Assembly (NCBI GenBank): GCA_902798015.1
Contig: CADBVL010000001.1
Coordinates: forward strand, 49,213 to 113,212
DNA length: 64,000 nt
From: an uncultured Bacteroidales bacterium
GTDB taxonomy: Bacteria; Bacteroidota; Bacteroidia; Bacteroidales; Paludibacteraceae
Direction: 5' to 3'
In this document: in pieces, positions 47,919 to 56,314 of the stretch
How the letters are laid out: the number at the start of each line of letters is the position of its first letter
How positions within the stretch are numbered: the stretch's first letter is position 1
Program-made: the position numbers and the translations under genes
The notes under the pieces: model-generated
The model's input: only the letters and a program-made list of their open reading frames with translations
What the model was told of the DNA's origin: nothing
The model's database searches: none

Positions 47919-49384
47919 ATGAAAACTATTAAATCAATTTTAATTGCAGCCACCCTGATTTGTGCAACGGCCGTATCGGCACAAGAGGCACAACCGGCTC
48001 AGAAACATGAGTTTAAAGTGGCTATCGGCGACTCCGTGATGATTAAGCGTGAGTGCCAAAAGTACTGCACTGGTGAGAGACCTTCTGTTTGGGTATGGGA
48101 TAAAGTACATACGGTACGCCAATTGGGTACCAAGCGCTTCCCGGATGGCGTTCTGTTGATGAATATCTATTCGTGGATGTGCGAGGACTGCTTGATCCCG
48201 GTTAACGGTCAGGCTACTGAGAAAGCAGAGCAAGTACAGAAAGAGCACGCTGCGCAGAAAGAGGCTTATGAGCAGGCTGTGAAGGAAGGCAAAGATCCGA
48301 ACGCTGCTGCCGAAGAGGCTAAGGCCGCTGAGGAAGCGAAGGCCGCTGCCGCTGCCAAAGCTGCAGAAGAAGCAAAAGCCGCTGAGGAAGCTGCAGCTGC
48401 TGCTGCCGCTGCCAAGGCCGCTGAAGAGGCTAGAGCTGCAGAAGAAGCTGCTAAAGCAGAGGAAGCTAAGGCTGCCGAAGAGGAGAAAGCCGCTGAAGAG
48501 GCTAAACCTGCTGAAGAAGTAGAGCGCGTTATGGCTAAAGGTGACTCGATTCACTCGAAGCAGAATTTCCGTAACGGATATGACCGCTTTACCATCGGTG
48601 TTCGCGGCGGTGTGGCTTCGCAGTTGCACCAGGCTGTATCCGGTGTAGATGCGAAATGGGGTATCGGCGGTGACGCATTGCTCGATCTCCAATATGCACA
48701 CTACTGGACCAATGATGCACGTAAACTGGACCTCGGTCTTATCGTAGGCCTGAGTGTCGGTTATGCACAAGGTAGCTTCTCCGGTTCGGCTGACTCCACC
48801 TTCAACAAGGGTGATCTCCGCTATACCATCAATGCGCAACAGATCAAAGAGACGGACCATCAGGTTCAACTCGAGATCCCGTTGATGTTCTCCTTGATTC
48901 ATGACTGCGGTTTCTTCTTGAACGTAGGTCCGCGTTTCATGTTGCCGGTTTACACGCCGCTCAATCAGAGCATCAATAGCGCAACGGCTTCGATCACAGC
49001 GTACGATGCCGAGTCTGGCGTTACCCTCCAGGATAACGTGGTAACCGGTCAGTACGTAGGTCAGACTCCCCAGGGAGGCAACGACCTGCAATGGAAGATC
49101 AACATCATGCTTACTGCTGAACTCGGTTATGAGTTCCTGTTGAAGAGCGGTAACTCGCTGGGTCTGGGTGTATATGCTGACTACTGCGTATATAACTCCC
49201 GTTCGATCCGGCATTGCTGGATATCGCCAACCCGCCGAGTGCAGGTGGAACAGCGAACTTGGCAGTATTCTCTGCAACAGACACGTATGCAAGCCGTGTA
49301 GGTTACTTCGATGCCGGTATCAAGTTGGCTTACCACTTCAACTGGCCGAAGAAGAAAGCAGCACGCGAGGTTAAGTTGTTCTAA
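47919..49384 (+). CDS. Outer-membrane beta-barrel protein with Ala/Glu-rich linker (one frameshift near 49203)
   Basis: Signal peptide MKTIKSILIAATLICATAVS. A Cys-containing N-terminal domain (KRECQKYCTG, then MCEDCLIPVNG) leads into an Ala/Glu/Lys repeat helix at about residues 110-200, probably a coiled coil spanning the periplasm. A PorT/OmpX-like barrel follows (FTIGVRGGVASQLHQ, then FFLNVGPRFMLPVYTPLNQS). The first frame breaks after LGVYADYCVYNSR and ends at 49301. The other frame continues FDPALLDIANPPSAGGTANL to KKAAREVKLF at 49384, so one base (probably a T in CGTTTCGAT) appears missing. It may be a sequencing error. It probably anchors or partners the 1,670-residue protein, inferred from adjacency only. 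Confidence 0.8.
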
Positions 49385-49391
49385 TGCGCAT

Positions 49392-50063
49392 ATGACGATA
49401 CTATGTATCGAAACTAGTACATCGGTTTGTTCGGCCGCCATCTGCAAGGATGGCGAGCCGATAAACCAGTGTATCTGCCGTGAAGGTAGCAACCATGCCC
49501 GGTTGCTACCTCGCTATATAGAGGAATTGCTCTCGTTTGCACGGGAGCATGACCTCTCTATAGAGGCGGTTGCCCTTTCCGAAGGACCGGGAAGTTATAC
49601 CGGTTTACGGATAGGAACCAGTACAGCCAAGGGACTTTGTTACGGACTGGATATCCCGCTCATTCCTGTTCCTACCTTGGAGATTCTCTGCGAGTCCGCG
49701 CGCCAACAAGGAGCAAAGGGACATTTATGCCCGCTAATCGATGCCCGCCGTATGGAAGTCTATACGACGGACACAGAAGGAAAGGCCAGAGCCGTGGTAG
49801 TGGAAAATGAAGCAAGTCTGTATGATGGTGGAGAAGACGTGTACTACTTCGGAGACGGAGCAACCAAATGTCAGAAGGTTCTCACTCAACCCAACTGGCA
49901 TTATATACCCGATATCGTTCCGCAAGCGCAATATATGGGCGTGTTGGCGGAGCAAGCAATAACCGGTGACCAGCAAGTTAGCGGGCAACAGTTGGCATAC
50001 TACGAGCCTTATTATCTCAAAGAGTTCATTGCCGCGCAGAGTCACGTCAAAGGACTTGTGTAA
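49392..50063 (+). CDS. tsaB: tRNA threonylcarbamoyladenosine biosynthesis protein TsaB
   Basis: TsaB supports TsaD in making t6A37 on ANN-reading tRNAs. This 223-residue protein has the ASKHA-fold opening MTILCIETSTSVCSAAICKD, the conserved LSEGPGSYTGLRIGTSTAKG, and PLIDARRMEVYT, matching bacterial TsaB length and order. The start at 49392 fits the family; the longer frame runs into the barrel gene. It is 7 bp after the true barrel stop (49384), so a leaderless or coupled translation is likely. PorW/SprE follows. Confidence 0.93.
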   Translation: MTILCIETSTSVCSAAICKDGEPINQCICREGSNHARLLPRYIEELLSFAREHDLSIEAVALSEGPGSYTGLRIGTSTAKGLCYGLDIPLIPVPTLEILCESARQQGAKGHLCPLIDARRMEVYTTDTEGKARAVVVENEASLYDGGEDVYYFGDGATKCQKVLTQPNWHYIPDIVPQAQYMGVLAEQAITGDQQVSGQQLAYYEPYYLKEFIAAQSHVKGLV

Positions 50064-50092
50064 AAGTTTAGAGTTTAGTGTTTAGAGGGAAG
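50064..50092 (+). repeat. Heptamer array supplying the GTG start of the PorW-like gene
   Basis: Units AGTTTAG, AGTTTAG and TGTTTAG, then AGGGAAG. The GTG at 50078 falls inside the array. The same heptamer occurs, sense to the downstream gene, upstream of trmD, and again near 62677-62694. Confidence 0.85.
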
Positions 50093-52663
50093 TATATAGT
50101 ATTTTTTATTTCAGCATTAACCGTGCTGCTTTCCTCGTGCTCTACCCAGAAAAACACCTGGGCGACCCGTTCGTTCCATCAGACGAAGGTCAAATACAAC
50201 ATTCTGTATAATGGCAACCTCGCGTATGAAGAGGGCCTGAAAGCCATCCGTGATGCCAATACGGATGACTATACCCAAATCCTGAACCTGTACCCTGTTT
50301 CCAACCATAAAGCAGCTGAAACCAGCGCTTCGCAGATGGACAAAACCATCGAGAAGTGCCGTAAATGTATCAAGCTGCATTCTATCAAATCGAAACCGAA
50401 ACGCGACCCGAAAAAGGCGAGCGACCCCAAATATAAACTATGGCTCAAGTCCGAAGAGTTTAATGCCAATATGGGATTGGCATGGATTCGTTTGGGCGAA
50501 GCAGAGTTCCATAAAGGAGACTTTCTCGGAGCCGTAAGTACCTTCAATTATATCATTAACCATTATTCCAACGACGCAGACATGATTGCGCAGTGTCAGC
50601 TGTGGATTGCGCGTGCGTACGCCGAGATGGGATGGCAGTATGAGGCGGAAGACATGTTGCAGCGCGTCAACATCGATGCGCTTACCAAGAAGCATGCGCG
50701 TCTCTATTCGGCTGTGAAAGCCGATGTGCTGCTGAAGGGCGGACATTACCATGAGGCCATACCGTTTGTGAAAATCGCTATCCCGTACGAGAAACGCAAG
50801 ATATACCGTCCGCGCTTTGCGTATGTGTTAGGTCAGTTGTACGAGTTGGAAGGAAACAAACAGGAGGCAACCGATGCCTATAAGACCGTTGTGCGACTGG
50901 CGCCTCCTACAGAGATGGAATTCAATGCGCGCGTACGTATCGCTGAGTTAGGCGGCAAGAATGCCATCCGCCAACTGCGCTCTATGACCAAGCAATCCAA
51001 GTATCAAGACAAACTGGACCAGTTATACGGCGCGATGGGAAATATCTATCTGGCGCAGAAAGATACCACGAAAGCGTTAGAGATGTACGAGAAAGCTATC
51101 GCAGAGGCAACCCAAACAGGAACAGCCAAGGCGGCGGTACTCGTGCGCGCGGGTGATATATATTACGAGATGCGCGCGTATGAGAAAGCACAGCCGTGCT
51201 ACCGCGAAGCGATAACGATACTCTCAATGGAGAATCCAGAGTATGCGCGAATACAAAAGCGCTCGGAGGTACTTGACGAACTGGTATTGGCTTATAACCA
51301 AGTGCTACTGCAAGACTCGTTGCAAGCACTTAGCCGTAAGAGTGAAGAAGACCAGCGCGCTGTCGTTGACAAGATCATTGCCGACTTGATAGAATCAGAG
51401 AAAGCGGACTCTTTGAAACAAGAGCAGGAAGCGCGCGATATCGCCATTGGCAGAAAAGGTGGCGGACCGAGAAGCGTCAATACCGCCAATATGTTAGGCG
51501 GAGGCGGTCCGCAGAAAGCGGAGTGGTATTTCTATAATCCGCAGTTGATAAAACAGGGCCAGCAGGAATGGCGGCGCAGATGGGGCAACCGACCGCTGGA
51601 AGACAACTGGCGCCGGCAGAACAAACAAGTCGTATCCGTTTATCCCGAGGAGATGATGACAGAGGGAACGGATACCGTCGTTATGGCGATGGATTCTGTC
51701 TCGCGCCCTGCTCCGATAGAGACGGATAACCATAAACCCGAATATTACCTCCAGCAGATACCGCGAACGCCGCAAGATTTTGCTGCCAGCGACAGCTTAT
51801 GGCGCGAAGCGATGGTGGCGCTCTATTATATCTACCGGGACAAAGTGGAAGATGAGTTCCTGGCGGAAGAGACGCTGCGCAAACTGACGGAACGGTTTAG
51901 CGGTCATCCTTGTCTGGACGACATTGCCGAGGACCTGAAGTTGCGCGCTTTGCGAAATGATGAGGCGTATATCGCGAAGATGCGTCGTATGTTAGCCGAA
52001 CAAGACTCTCTCTATGCGGCTACCTATACAGCCTACTCCAAAGGTGAGTACGCACAAGTAAAAGCCAACAAACGCTATGCGCAGACCGAGTTCCCGCAAA
52101 GCAATCTCATGCCGCGTTTCCTCTTCCTCAATGCTGTCTCTGTAGCTCGTACCGAAGGACAGGCAGCCTTTATCAACGAATTGCAGGAATTGGTGAACCT
52201 TTATCCTACATCCGAACTGGGCTCTATGGCGAAGGATATGCTGGCTATGATGGGACAAGGTATGGAGAGCCAGACCGGCGGAGCGTCCGGCTCATTGGCC
52301 GACCGCCGTGGACAGATAGAAGAAGAAACACCGGAAGAGGTTACCGAGCAGCAGTGGAGCGATGACCGCAAGCAACCCAGTATCGTGCTGTTGCGTTTGC
52401 CGAAAGCGGACGAAGAGGCATTGAACGAACTGCTGTACGAAGTGGCTCTCTTTAACTTCTCGCAATTCCTTATCCGCGATTTCGATCTGCAGAAGATGCC
52501 GGTACTGGGTGAGGGGTGTGCGTTACGCGTAAGCGGTTTCGCTGACATGGATGAAGCGGAATGGTGGGTAGATATGATTCGGAAGAGTGCTGACATGCAG
52601 TCTGTGCTTGCCGGAGTGGAAATACAAGCATTGGCAGAAGTGAACCTGCCGCTGGTAAAATAA
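50078..52663 (+). CDS. porW: Type IX secretion TPR lipoprotein PorW/SprE
   Basis: PorW (SprE) is a lipoprotein with TPR repeats required for T9SS and gliding assembly in Bacteroidota. This 861-residue protein has a lipobox (IVFFISALTVLLSSC, Cys21), then a long TPR-type region (YNGNLAYEEGLKAIRD, GAVSTFNYIINHYSNDADMI, EATDAYKTVVRLAPP, LEMYEKAIAEATQTG). The second half is Glu/Gln-rich and includes YYLQQIPRTPQDFAASDSLW, as in SprE homologues. The only plausible start is the GTG at 50078, inside a heptamer array. Its presence implies the organism has T9SS, fitting the exported proteins nearby. Confidence 0.87.
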   Translation: MFRGKYIVFFISALTVLLSSCSTQKNTWATRSFHQTKVKYNILYNGNLAYEEGLKAIRDANTDDYTQILNLYPVSNHKAAETSASQMDKTIEKCRKCIKLHSIKSKPKRDPKKASDPKYKLWLKSEEFNANMGLAWIRLGEAEFHKGDFLGAVSTFNYIINHYSNDADMIAQCQLWIARAYAEMGWQYEAEDMLQRVNIDALTKKHARLYSAVKADVLLKGGHYHEAIPFVKIAIPYEKRKIYRPRFAYVLGQLYELEGNKQEATDAYKTVVRLAPPTEMEFNARVRIAELGGKNAIRQLRSMTKQSKYQDKLDQLYGAMGNIYLAQKDTTKALEMYEKAIAEATQTGTAKAAVLVRAGDIYYEMRAYEKAQPCYREAITILSMENPEYARIQKRSEVLDELVLAYNQVLLQDSLQALSRKSEEDQRAVVDKIIADLIESEKADSLKQEQEARDIAIGRKGGGPRSVNTANMLGGGGPQKAEWYFYNPQLIKQGQQEWRRRWGNRPLEDNWRRQNKQVVSVYPEEMMTEGTDTVVMAMDSVSRPAPIETDNHKPEYYLQQIPRTPQDFAASDSLWREAMVALYYIYRDKVEDEFLAEETLRKLTERFSGHPCLDDIAEDLKLRALRNDEAYIAKMRRMLAEQDSLYAATYTAYSKGEYAQVKANKRYAQTEFPQSNLMPRFLFLNAVSVARTEGQAAFINELQELVNLYPTSELGSMAKDMLAMMGQGMESQTGGASGSLADRRGQIEEETPEEVTEQQWSDDRKQPSIVLLRLPKADEEALNELLYEVALFNFSQFLIRDFDLQKMPVLGEGCALRVSGFADMDEAEWWVDMIRKSADMQSVLAGVEIQALAEVNLPLVK

Positions 52664-52685
52664 AAAAGAGGACCAAAGTCCTCTA
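52662..52685 (-). terminator. Terminator of the tRNA-Pro gene
   Basis: On the minus strand AGAGGAC-TTTG-GTCCTCT followed by a T-run, immediately downstream of the tRNA. It overlaps the end of the PorW-like gene on the other strand. Confidence 0.8.
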
Positions 52686-52688
52686 ATG

Positions 52689-52762
52689 TCGGGAAGACGT
52701 GATTCGAACACGCGACCTCCGGTCCCCCAGACCGTTGCGCTACCGGGCTGCGCCACTTCCCG
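52689..52762 (-). tRNA. tRNA-Pro, anticodon GGG
   Basis: A 74-nt cloverleaf on the minus strand. The acceptor CGGGAAG pairs with CTTCCCG, followed by discriminator A. The D arm is GGCGCAGCCCGGTAGCGC, and the T arm holds GTTCGAATC. The anticodon stem closes CGGT/ACCG around loop CTGGGGG, placing GGG at 34-36 with U33 and G37 as usual for tRNA-Pro. CCA is not encoded. Confidence 0.92.
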
Positions 52763-52783
52763 CCGTTTTTTCAAAAGCGGGTG

Positions 52784-52814
52784 CAAAATTACTACTTTTT
52801 TTTGAAATACGCAA
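52784..52814 (-). promoter_or_regulatory. Promoter of tRNA-Pro
   Basis: On the minus strand TTG (52814-52812) and TAATTTTG (52791-52784) are 20 bp apart, about 20 bp before the tRNA. The -33 element ends 5 bp before the miaB start on the other strand. Confidence 0.8.
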
Positions 52815-52819
52815 ATAAA

Positions 52820-54157
52820 ATGATAAAAAAATTCTATATAGAGACTTATGGCTGCCAAATGAACGTGGCGGACAGTGAGGTTGTAGCGGCTATTATGCAG
52901 ACAACCGATGCCGTTTTGACGGAGAAATGGGAAGAGGCGGATATCCTCTTGATCAATACCTGTTCGATTCGTGATAATGCTGAGCAAAAAGTAGAGGCAC
53001 GCCTGCGCGAACTGAAGGCACATCTCCATAATCGCAAATCCAATATCGGAAACAGGAATAAGATTATCGGAGTGATAGGCTGTATGGCGGAGCGCATGGG
53101 GCAGGAACTGATTCAGAACTACGGAGTGGACTTTGTGGCGGGACCGGATGCCTATCTTGATATCCCCAATCTGCTGGCGCAATGCGAACAAGGACATAAG
53201 GCAATGAATGTGGAACTGAGTACGACAGAGACATATCGCCAGATCATACCGGCCCGCATCGGTCGTTCCATCAGCGGTTTTGTATCCATCATGCGCGGTT
53301 GCAACAACTTCTGCTCCTATTGTGTGGTACCTTATACCCGCGGACGCGAACGGAGCCGCGATGTGGAATCGATATTAGGCGAAGTGCGCGATTTACAGGC
53401 GCGCGGTTACAAAGAGGTGACGCTCTTAGGCCAGAACGTCAATTCGTACCGCTATATGCGCGAGGATGGTACGGTAGTTGATTTCGCAGATCTGTTGGAG
53501 ATCGTAGCAGAGACAGTACCGGATATGCGTATCCGCTTCACGACGAGTCATCCGAAGGACATGAGTGACAAGACGCTTGAGGCAATCAGCCGGCACAAGA
53601 ATCTATGTAAATTTATCCACCTTGCGGTGCAATCCGGATCGAATCATATCCTCAAACTGATGAATCGCAAATATACGCGCGAGTGGTATTTAGAGCGCAT
53701 CGCGGCTATCCGCCGTATTCTGCCTACCGCCGCCATCAGCACGGATATCTTCTGCGGATTCCATGATGAGACGCTGGAGGATCATGCGCAGACCCTCAGT
53801 CTGATGCGGGAAGTAGGTTTTGACTCTGCTTTCATGTTCAAATACTCCGAGCGGCCGGGCACGTATGCACAGAAACATCTGCCGGATAATATCCCGGAGG
53901 AGGAGAAGGTGAGAAGACTCAATGAAATCATCGCGCTCCAGAACCAATTGTCGCTGGAGTCCAACCAACGCGAGATAGGAAAGACGGTCGAAGTACTGGT
54001 AGAAGGATTCTCCAAGCGCAGCCATGATGACATGTTCGGACGTACCGAACAATACAAGACAGTTGTCTTTCCCCGTACCGGTCAGAAGATAGGAGATTTC
54101 GTCAAAGTGACCATACGCGAAGCCTCTGCTGCTACATTACGGGGCGAAATAGTGTAA
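52820..54157 (+). CDS. miaB: tRNA-2-methylthio-N6-dimethylallyladenosine synthase MiaB
   Basis: A radical-SAM methylthiotransferase acting on i6A37 of tRNAs. At 445 residues it has normal length. The N-terminal cluster motif starts YIETYGCQMNVADSEVV. The radical-SAM cysteines are 161, 165 and 168 in RGCNNFCSYCVVPYTRGRER, and the N-terminal TIM-like domain ends in the TRAM domain (EVLVEGFSKRSHDDMFGRTE). The start at 52820 (MIKKFYIETYG) is preferred over the upstream in-frame ATG at 52781, which lies in the tRNA promoter. Divergent transcription from tRNA-Pro is compact here: the spacer is 57 bp. Confidence 0.96.
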   Translation: MIKKFYIETYGCQMNVADSEVVAAIMQTTDAVLTEKWEEADILLINTCSIRDNAEQKVEARLRELKAHLHNRKSNIGNRNKIIGVIGCMAERMGQELIQNYGVDFVAGPDAYLDIPNLLAQCEQGHKAMNVELSTTETYRQIIPARIGRSISGFVSIMRGCNNFCSYCVVPYTRGRERSRDVESILGEVRDLQARGYKEVTLLGQNVNSYRYMREDGTVVDFADLLEIVAETVPDMRIRFTTSHPKDMSDKTLEAISRHKNLCKFIHLAVQSGSNHILKLMNRKYTREWYLERIAAIRRILPTAAISTDIFCGFHDETLEDHAQTLSLMREVGFDSAFMFKYSERPGTYAQKHLPDNIPEEEKVRRLNEIIALQNQLSLESNQREIGKTVEVLVEGFSKRSHDDMFGRTEQYKTVVFPRTGQKIGDFVKVTIREASAATLRGEIV

Positions 54158-54192
54158 AAATAAAGAAAAATCGAATTTTTTTGTTTAAAAAT

Positions 54193-54223
54193 TTGGTCAT
54201 ATCAAATAAAAGCAGTACTTTTG
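54193..54223 (+). promoter_or_regulatory. Promoter of the leader RNA/small ORF/greA unit
   Basis: TTG at 54193-54195 and TACTTTTG at 54216-54223, spaced 20 bp. Confidence 0.85.
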
Positions 54224-54229
54224 CACTGA

Positions 54230-54304
54230 AAACAAATAAATTTTCATAGTTAAGGTTTAGGTTTAATGGCAATAGGAGGCTGTGAAGTTTCCTATTGTTT
54301 TTAA
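54230..54304 (+). ncRNA. Candidate leader/small RNA with terminator-like hairpin upstream of greA
   Basis: Starting about 7 bases after the -7 box, the transcript has a TTTTCATAGTTAAGGTTTAG stretch and a hairpin CAATAGGA...TCCTATTG followed by TTTTTA. The predicted length to the T-run is about 73 nt. A similar arrangement (TTTTCATGGT, TTAAGGTTAAG, hairpin, GTTTTTA) follows the promoter at 57390 on the other strand. The region has no ORF. It could be an attenuator for the downstream genes or a free small RNA. Confidence 0.5.
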
Positions 54305-54335
54305 ACAAAAACGAATTTATTGCGTTTTTAAGATA

Positions 54336-54368
54336 AAAAGAATAGCCTACAAAAGTCTATTGTTTTTA
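54336..54368 (+). terminator. Second hairpin with the same CTATTGTTTTTAAA ending
   Basis: AATAG...CTATT followed by GTTTTTAAA repeats the ending of the hairpin at 54273-54303. The tandem duplication before the 35-residue ORF suggests two successive attenuator-like hairpins. Confidence 0.45.
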
Positions 54369-54399
54369 AAACCCCGCGAGGCATATGCCTTATTTTTTT

Positions 54400-54507
54400 A
54401 TGACTGACGAAACGAAAAATACCGAAATACAGGTTCCGGATTTGACGGATACAGATGAAGTTCGCAAGGCAATTATTGCGAATGAGATACTCAATCGAAA
54501 ATACTAA
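54400..54507 (+). CDS. 35-residue ORF between leader and greA
   Basis: The ORF opens MTDETKNTEIQVPDLTDTDE and ends IIANEILNRKY, closing 11 bp before greA. The C-terminal segment VRKAIIANEILNRKY is the kind of helical motif I associate with short Bacteroidales proteins, but no role is known to me. Its fixed place between a regulated leader and greA, with an ATG directly after a T-run, suggests either a small protein or a leader peptide that couples to greA translation. It is acidic at the N-terminus and basic at the end. Confidence 0.55.
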   Translation: MTDETKNTEIQVPDLTDTDEVRKAIIANEILNRKY

Positions 54508-54518
54508 AACACAATATT

Positions 54519-54989
54519 ATGGCAGTAACGTACATGACCGAAGAAGGTCTGCAAAAATTGAAAGAGGAGCTCCAGTTCTTAGAGACTATTGAGCGCCCAC
54601 GTGTGATTGCCGCTATTGCGGAGGCACGTGAGAAAGGTGATTTGAGTGAGAACGCAGAGTATGATGCAGCGAAAGAGGAGCAAGGTGTCCTCGAGAGCAA
54701 GATTGCGCATATCAAAGCCAAACTGATGGATGCACGCGTGCTTAACACCGCGGATATAAAGACCGACGAGGTCCAAATCCTGACGCGTGTACGCGTTCGC
54801 GTGCGCAGCACCGGTAAGGAGAAAACCTATCAGTTGGTTACCGAAGGAGAGGCTAACTCGCTGGAAGGAAAGATTTCCGTGACGACTCCTATTGCGAAGG
54901 GGTTGATGGGTAAGCGAGTAGGAGACGTGGCGCAGGTACAGGTGCCCGCCGGACTGATGGAATACGAGATACTCGAGATTTCTCTCTAA
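54519..54989 (+). CDS. greA: Transcription elongation factor GreA
   Basis: Binds backtracked RNA polymerase and stimulates transcript cleavage. This 156-residue protein has the coiled-coil N-terminal domain (MTEEGLQKLKEELQFLETIE, then EAREKGDLSENAEYDAAKEE) with acidic tip residues, and the globular C-terminal domain (GKISVTTPIAKGLMGKRVGD). This is the usual length and order for the family. It follows a 35-residue ORF after 11 bp and precedes a HIT protein, probably in one transcription unit from 54193. Confidence 0.96.
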   Translation: MAVTYMTEEGLQKLKEELQFLETIERPRVIAAIAEAREKGDLSENAEYDAAKEEQGVLESKIAHIKAKLMDARVLNTADIKTDEVQILTRVRVRVRSTGKEKTYQLVTEGEANSLEGKISVTTPIAKGLMGKRVGDVAQVQVPAGLMEYEILEISL

Positions 54990-55000
54990 ATAGAACGGGT

Positions 55001-55408
55001 ATGACAATTTTTACGAGAATTATCAAAGGCGAGATCCCGAGTTACAAAGTAGCGGAGGACGATAAGAATTATGCGTTTCTGGATATCAATCCGCTGGTAA
55101 AAGGCCATACGCTGGTTGTCCCGAAGTTGTCGGAGCCGGAGAGCGACTATCTCTTTGACCTGGCGGATGACCAGTATACGAGCCTGATGCGCTTTGCCAA
55201 GAAAGTGGCTAAAGGCCTGAAGGCGGCTACGGGTTGTAAACGCGTAGGCGTAGCGGTGCTGGGCATGGAGGTGAATCATGTACACATCCACCTTATCCCG
55301 CTGAATTCGGAGAAAGATATGCTCTTCTCCAATCCCAAACTCAATCTGCCTGCAGAGGAGATGGCAATCATTGCCAACTCCATCGCAGAGGCAGTAGAGA
55401 AAAATTAA
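55001..55408 (+). CDS. HIT-family protein
   Basis: A nucleotide hydrolase/transferase of the histidine-triad superfamily, acting on purine nucleotide derivatives. This 135-residue protein has the triad VNHVHIHLIP with His at 93, 95 and 97, and the opening FTRIIKGEIPSYKVAEDD typical of the HINT/HIT group. Its physiological substrate is not known from sequence. The stop codon region overlaps the end of psuG on the opposite strand by 4 bp, so the two units converge without a gap. Confidence 0.93.
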   Translation: MTIFTRIIKGEIPSYKVAEDDKNYAFLDINPLVKGHTLVVPKLSEPESDYLFDLADDQYTSLMRFAKKVAKGLKAATGCKRVGVAVLGMEVNHVHIHLIPLNSEKDMLFSNPKLNLPAEEMAIIANSIAEAVEKN

Positions 55409-56313
55409 CACATTGCTGCGGCTGTCAAAGCTGCCAAACGGGCATTATTGAGAACCAATTGGATATTGGCATCCAAACTGTCCCCTCCGGTTAAGTCTTT
55501 GACCTTAGCAAGTAAGAATGGCGTGCATTGTTTACCATGTACGCCTTTTTTGTCGGCTTCACGGAGCGCTTGTTCGATAGCGGCATTGATCACGTCTGCC
55601 GGCATTGAGAACTGCTCGGGGATAGGATTGGTCACAAGCATGCCTCCCTTCAAACCGCAGTCCAACTTCGCCTTGAATGCAGCTGCCAACTCTTCCGGCG
55701 TATCAATGCGGTAGTCCACGCCGAAACCGCTGTGGCGCGTATAGAATGCCGGCAATTCGTCTGTACCATAGCCAATCACTGGTACGCCTTTGGTCTCCAG
55801 ATATTCGAGTGTGAGACCCAAGTCCAGGATCGACTTGGCGCCTGCGCATATCACCATCACCGGAGTCTGCGCCAGTTCTTCCAGGTCAGCAGAGATATCG
55901 AAGGTCTGCTGCGCACCGCGGTGTACGCCTCCGATACCTCCGGTAGCGAATACTTTGATGCCGGCCATTGCGGCGATCATCATCGTGGTAGTGACTGTCG
56001 TGGCTCCATCTTCCTTGCGCGCCAAAAGGACCGGTAAATCACGGCGCGAGGCCTTGATGACGGCTTGGCCTTTCTTACCCAGATACTCAATCTCCTCGTG
56101 CGTACATCCGGCTTTCAGTTTGCCACCGATGATGGCGATAGTGGCAGGTATGGCACCGTTGTCGCGGATAGTCTGTTCTACGCGCAGCGCCGTCTCTACA
56201 TTCTGCGGATACGGCATTCCGTGACTGATGATAGTGGACTCAAGGGCTACTACGGGTTTGCCCTCACGAAGTGCCTGTTGCACTTCTTCGGAAATAGAAA
56301 GATATTTATTCAT
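55405..56313 (-). CDS. psuG: Pseudouridine-5'-phosphate glycosidase
   Basis: Reversibly splits pseudouridine-5'-phosphate into uracil and ribose-5-phosphate. The 302-residue protein carries the family motifs ALESTIISHGMPYPQN, TVTTTMMIAAMAGIKVFATG, GGIGGVHRGA, and SADLEELAQTPVMVICAGAK with the catalytic Lys. The start is placed at 56313 (MNKYLSISEEV), one base after the psuK stop at 56315, giving a tightly coupled pair. The partner kinase upstream makes pseudouridine catabolism clear. HIT lies convergent on the other strand. Confidence 0.94.
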   Translation of the reverse strand: MNKYLSISEEVQQALREGKPVVALESTIISHGMPYPQNVETALRVEQTIRDNGAIPATIAIIGGKLKAGCTHEEIEYLGKKGQAVIKASRRDLPVLLARKEDGATTVTTTMMIAAMAGIKVFATGGIGGVHRGAQQTFDISADLEELAQTPVMVICAGAKSILDLGLTLEYLETKGVPVIGYGTDELPAFYTRHSGFGVDYRIDTPEELAAAFKAKLDCGLKGGMLVTNPIPEQFSMPADVINAAIEQALREADKKGVHGKQCTPFLLAKVKDLTGGDSLDANIQLVLNNARLAALTAAAMC

Positions 56314-56314
56314 A

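Noticed and set aside
44947-49292. Antisense ORFs of 450-587 codons opposite the 1,670-residue protein and the barrel
   Set aside because: Same reason: reverse complement of coding sequence with strong codon bias, no motif, no promoter or start context.
49311-49391. Longer N-terminus for TsaB
   Set aside because: The upstream in-frame codons run within the shifted barrel gene; the family start MTILCIETSTS is at 49392.
54158-54399. A protein-coding gene in the miaB-greA gap
   Set aside because: Only short frames and hairpins are seen before the 35-residue ORF; the gap is best read as leader RNA.
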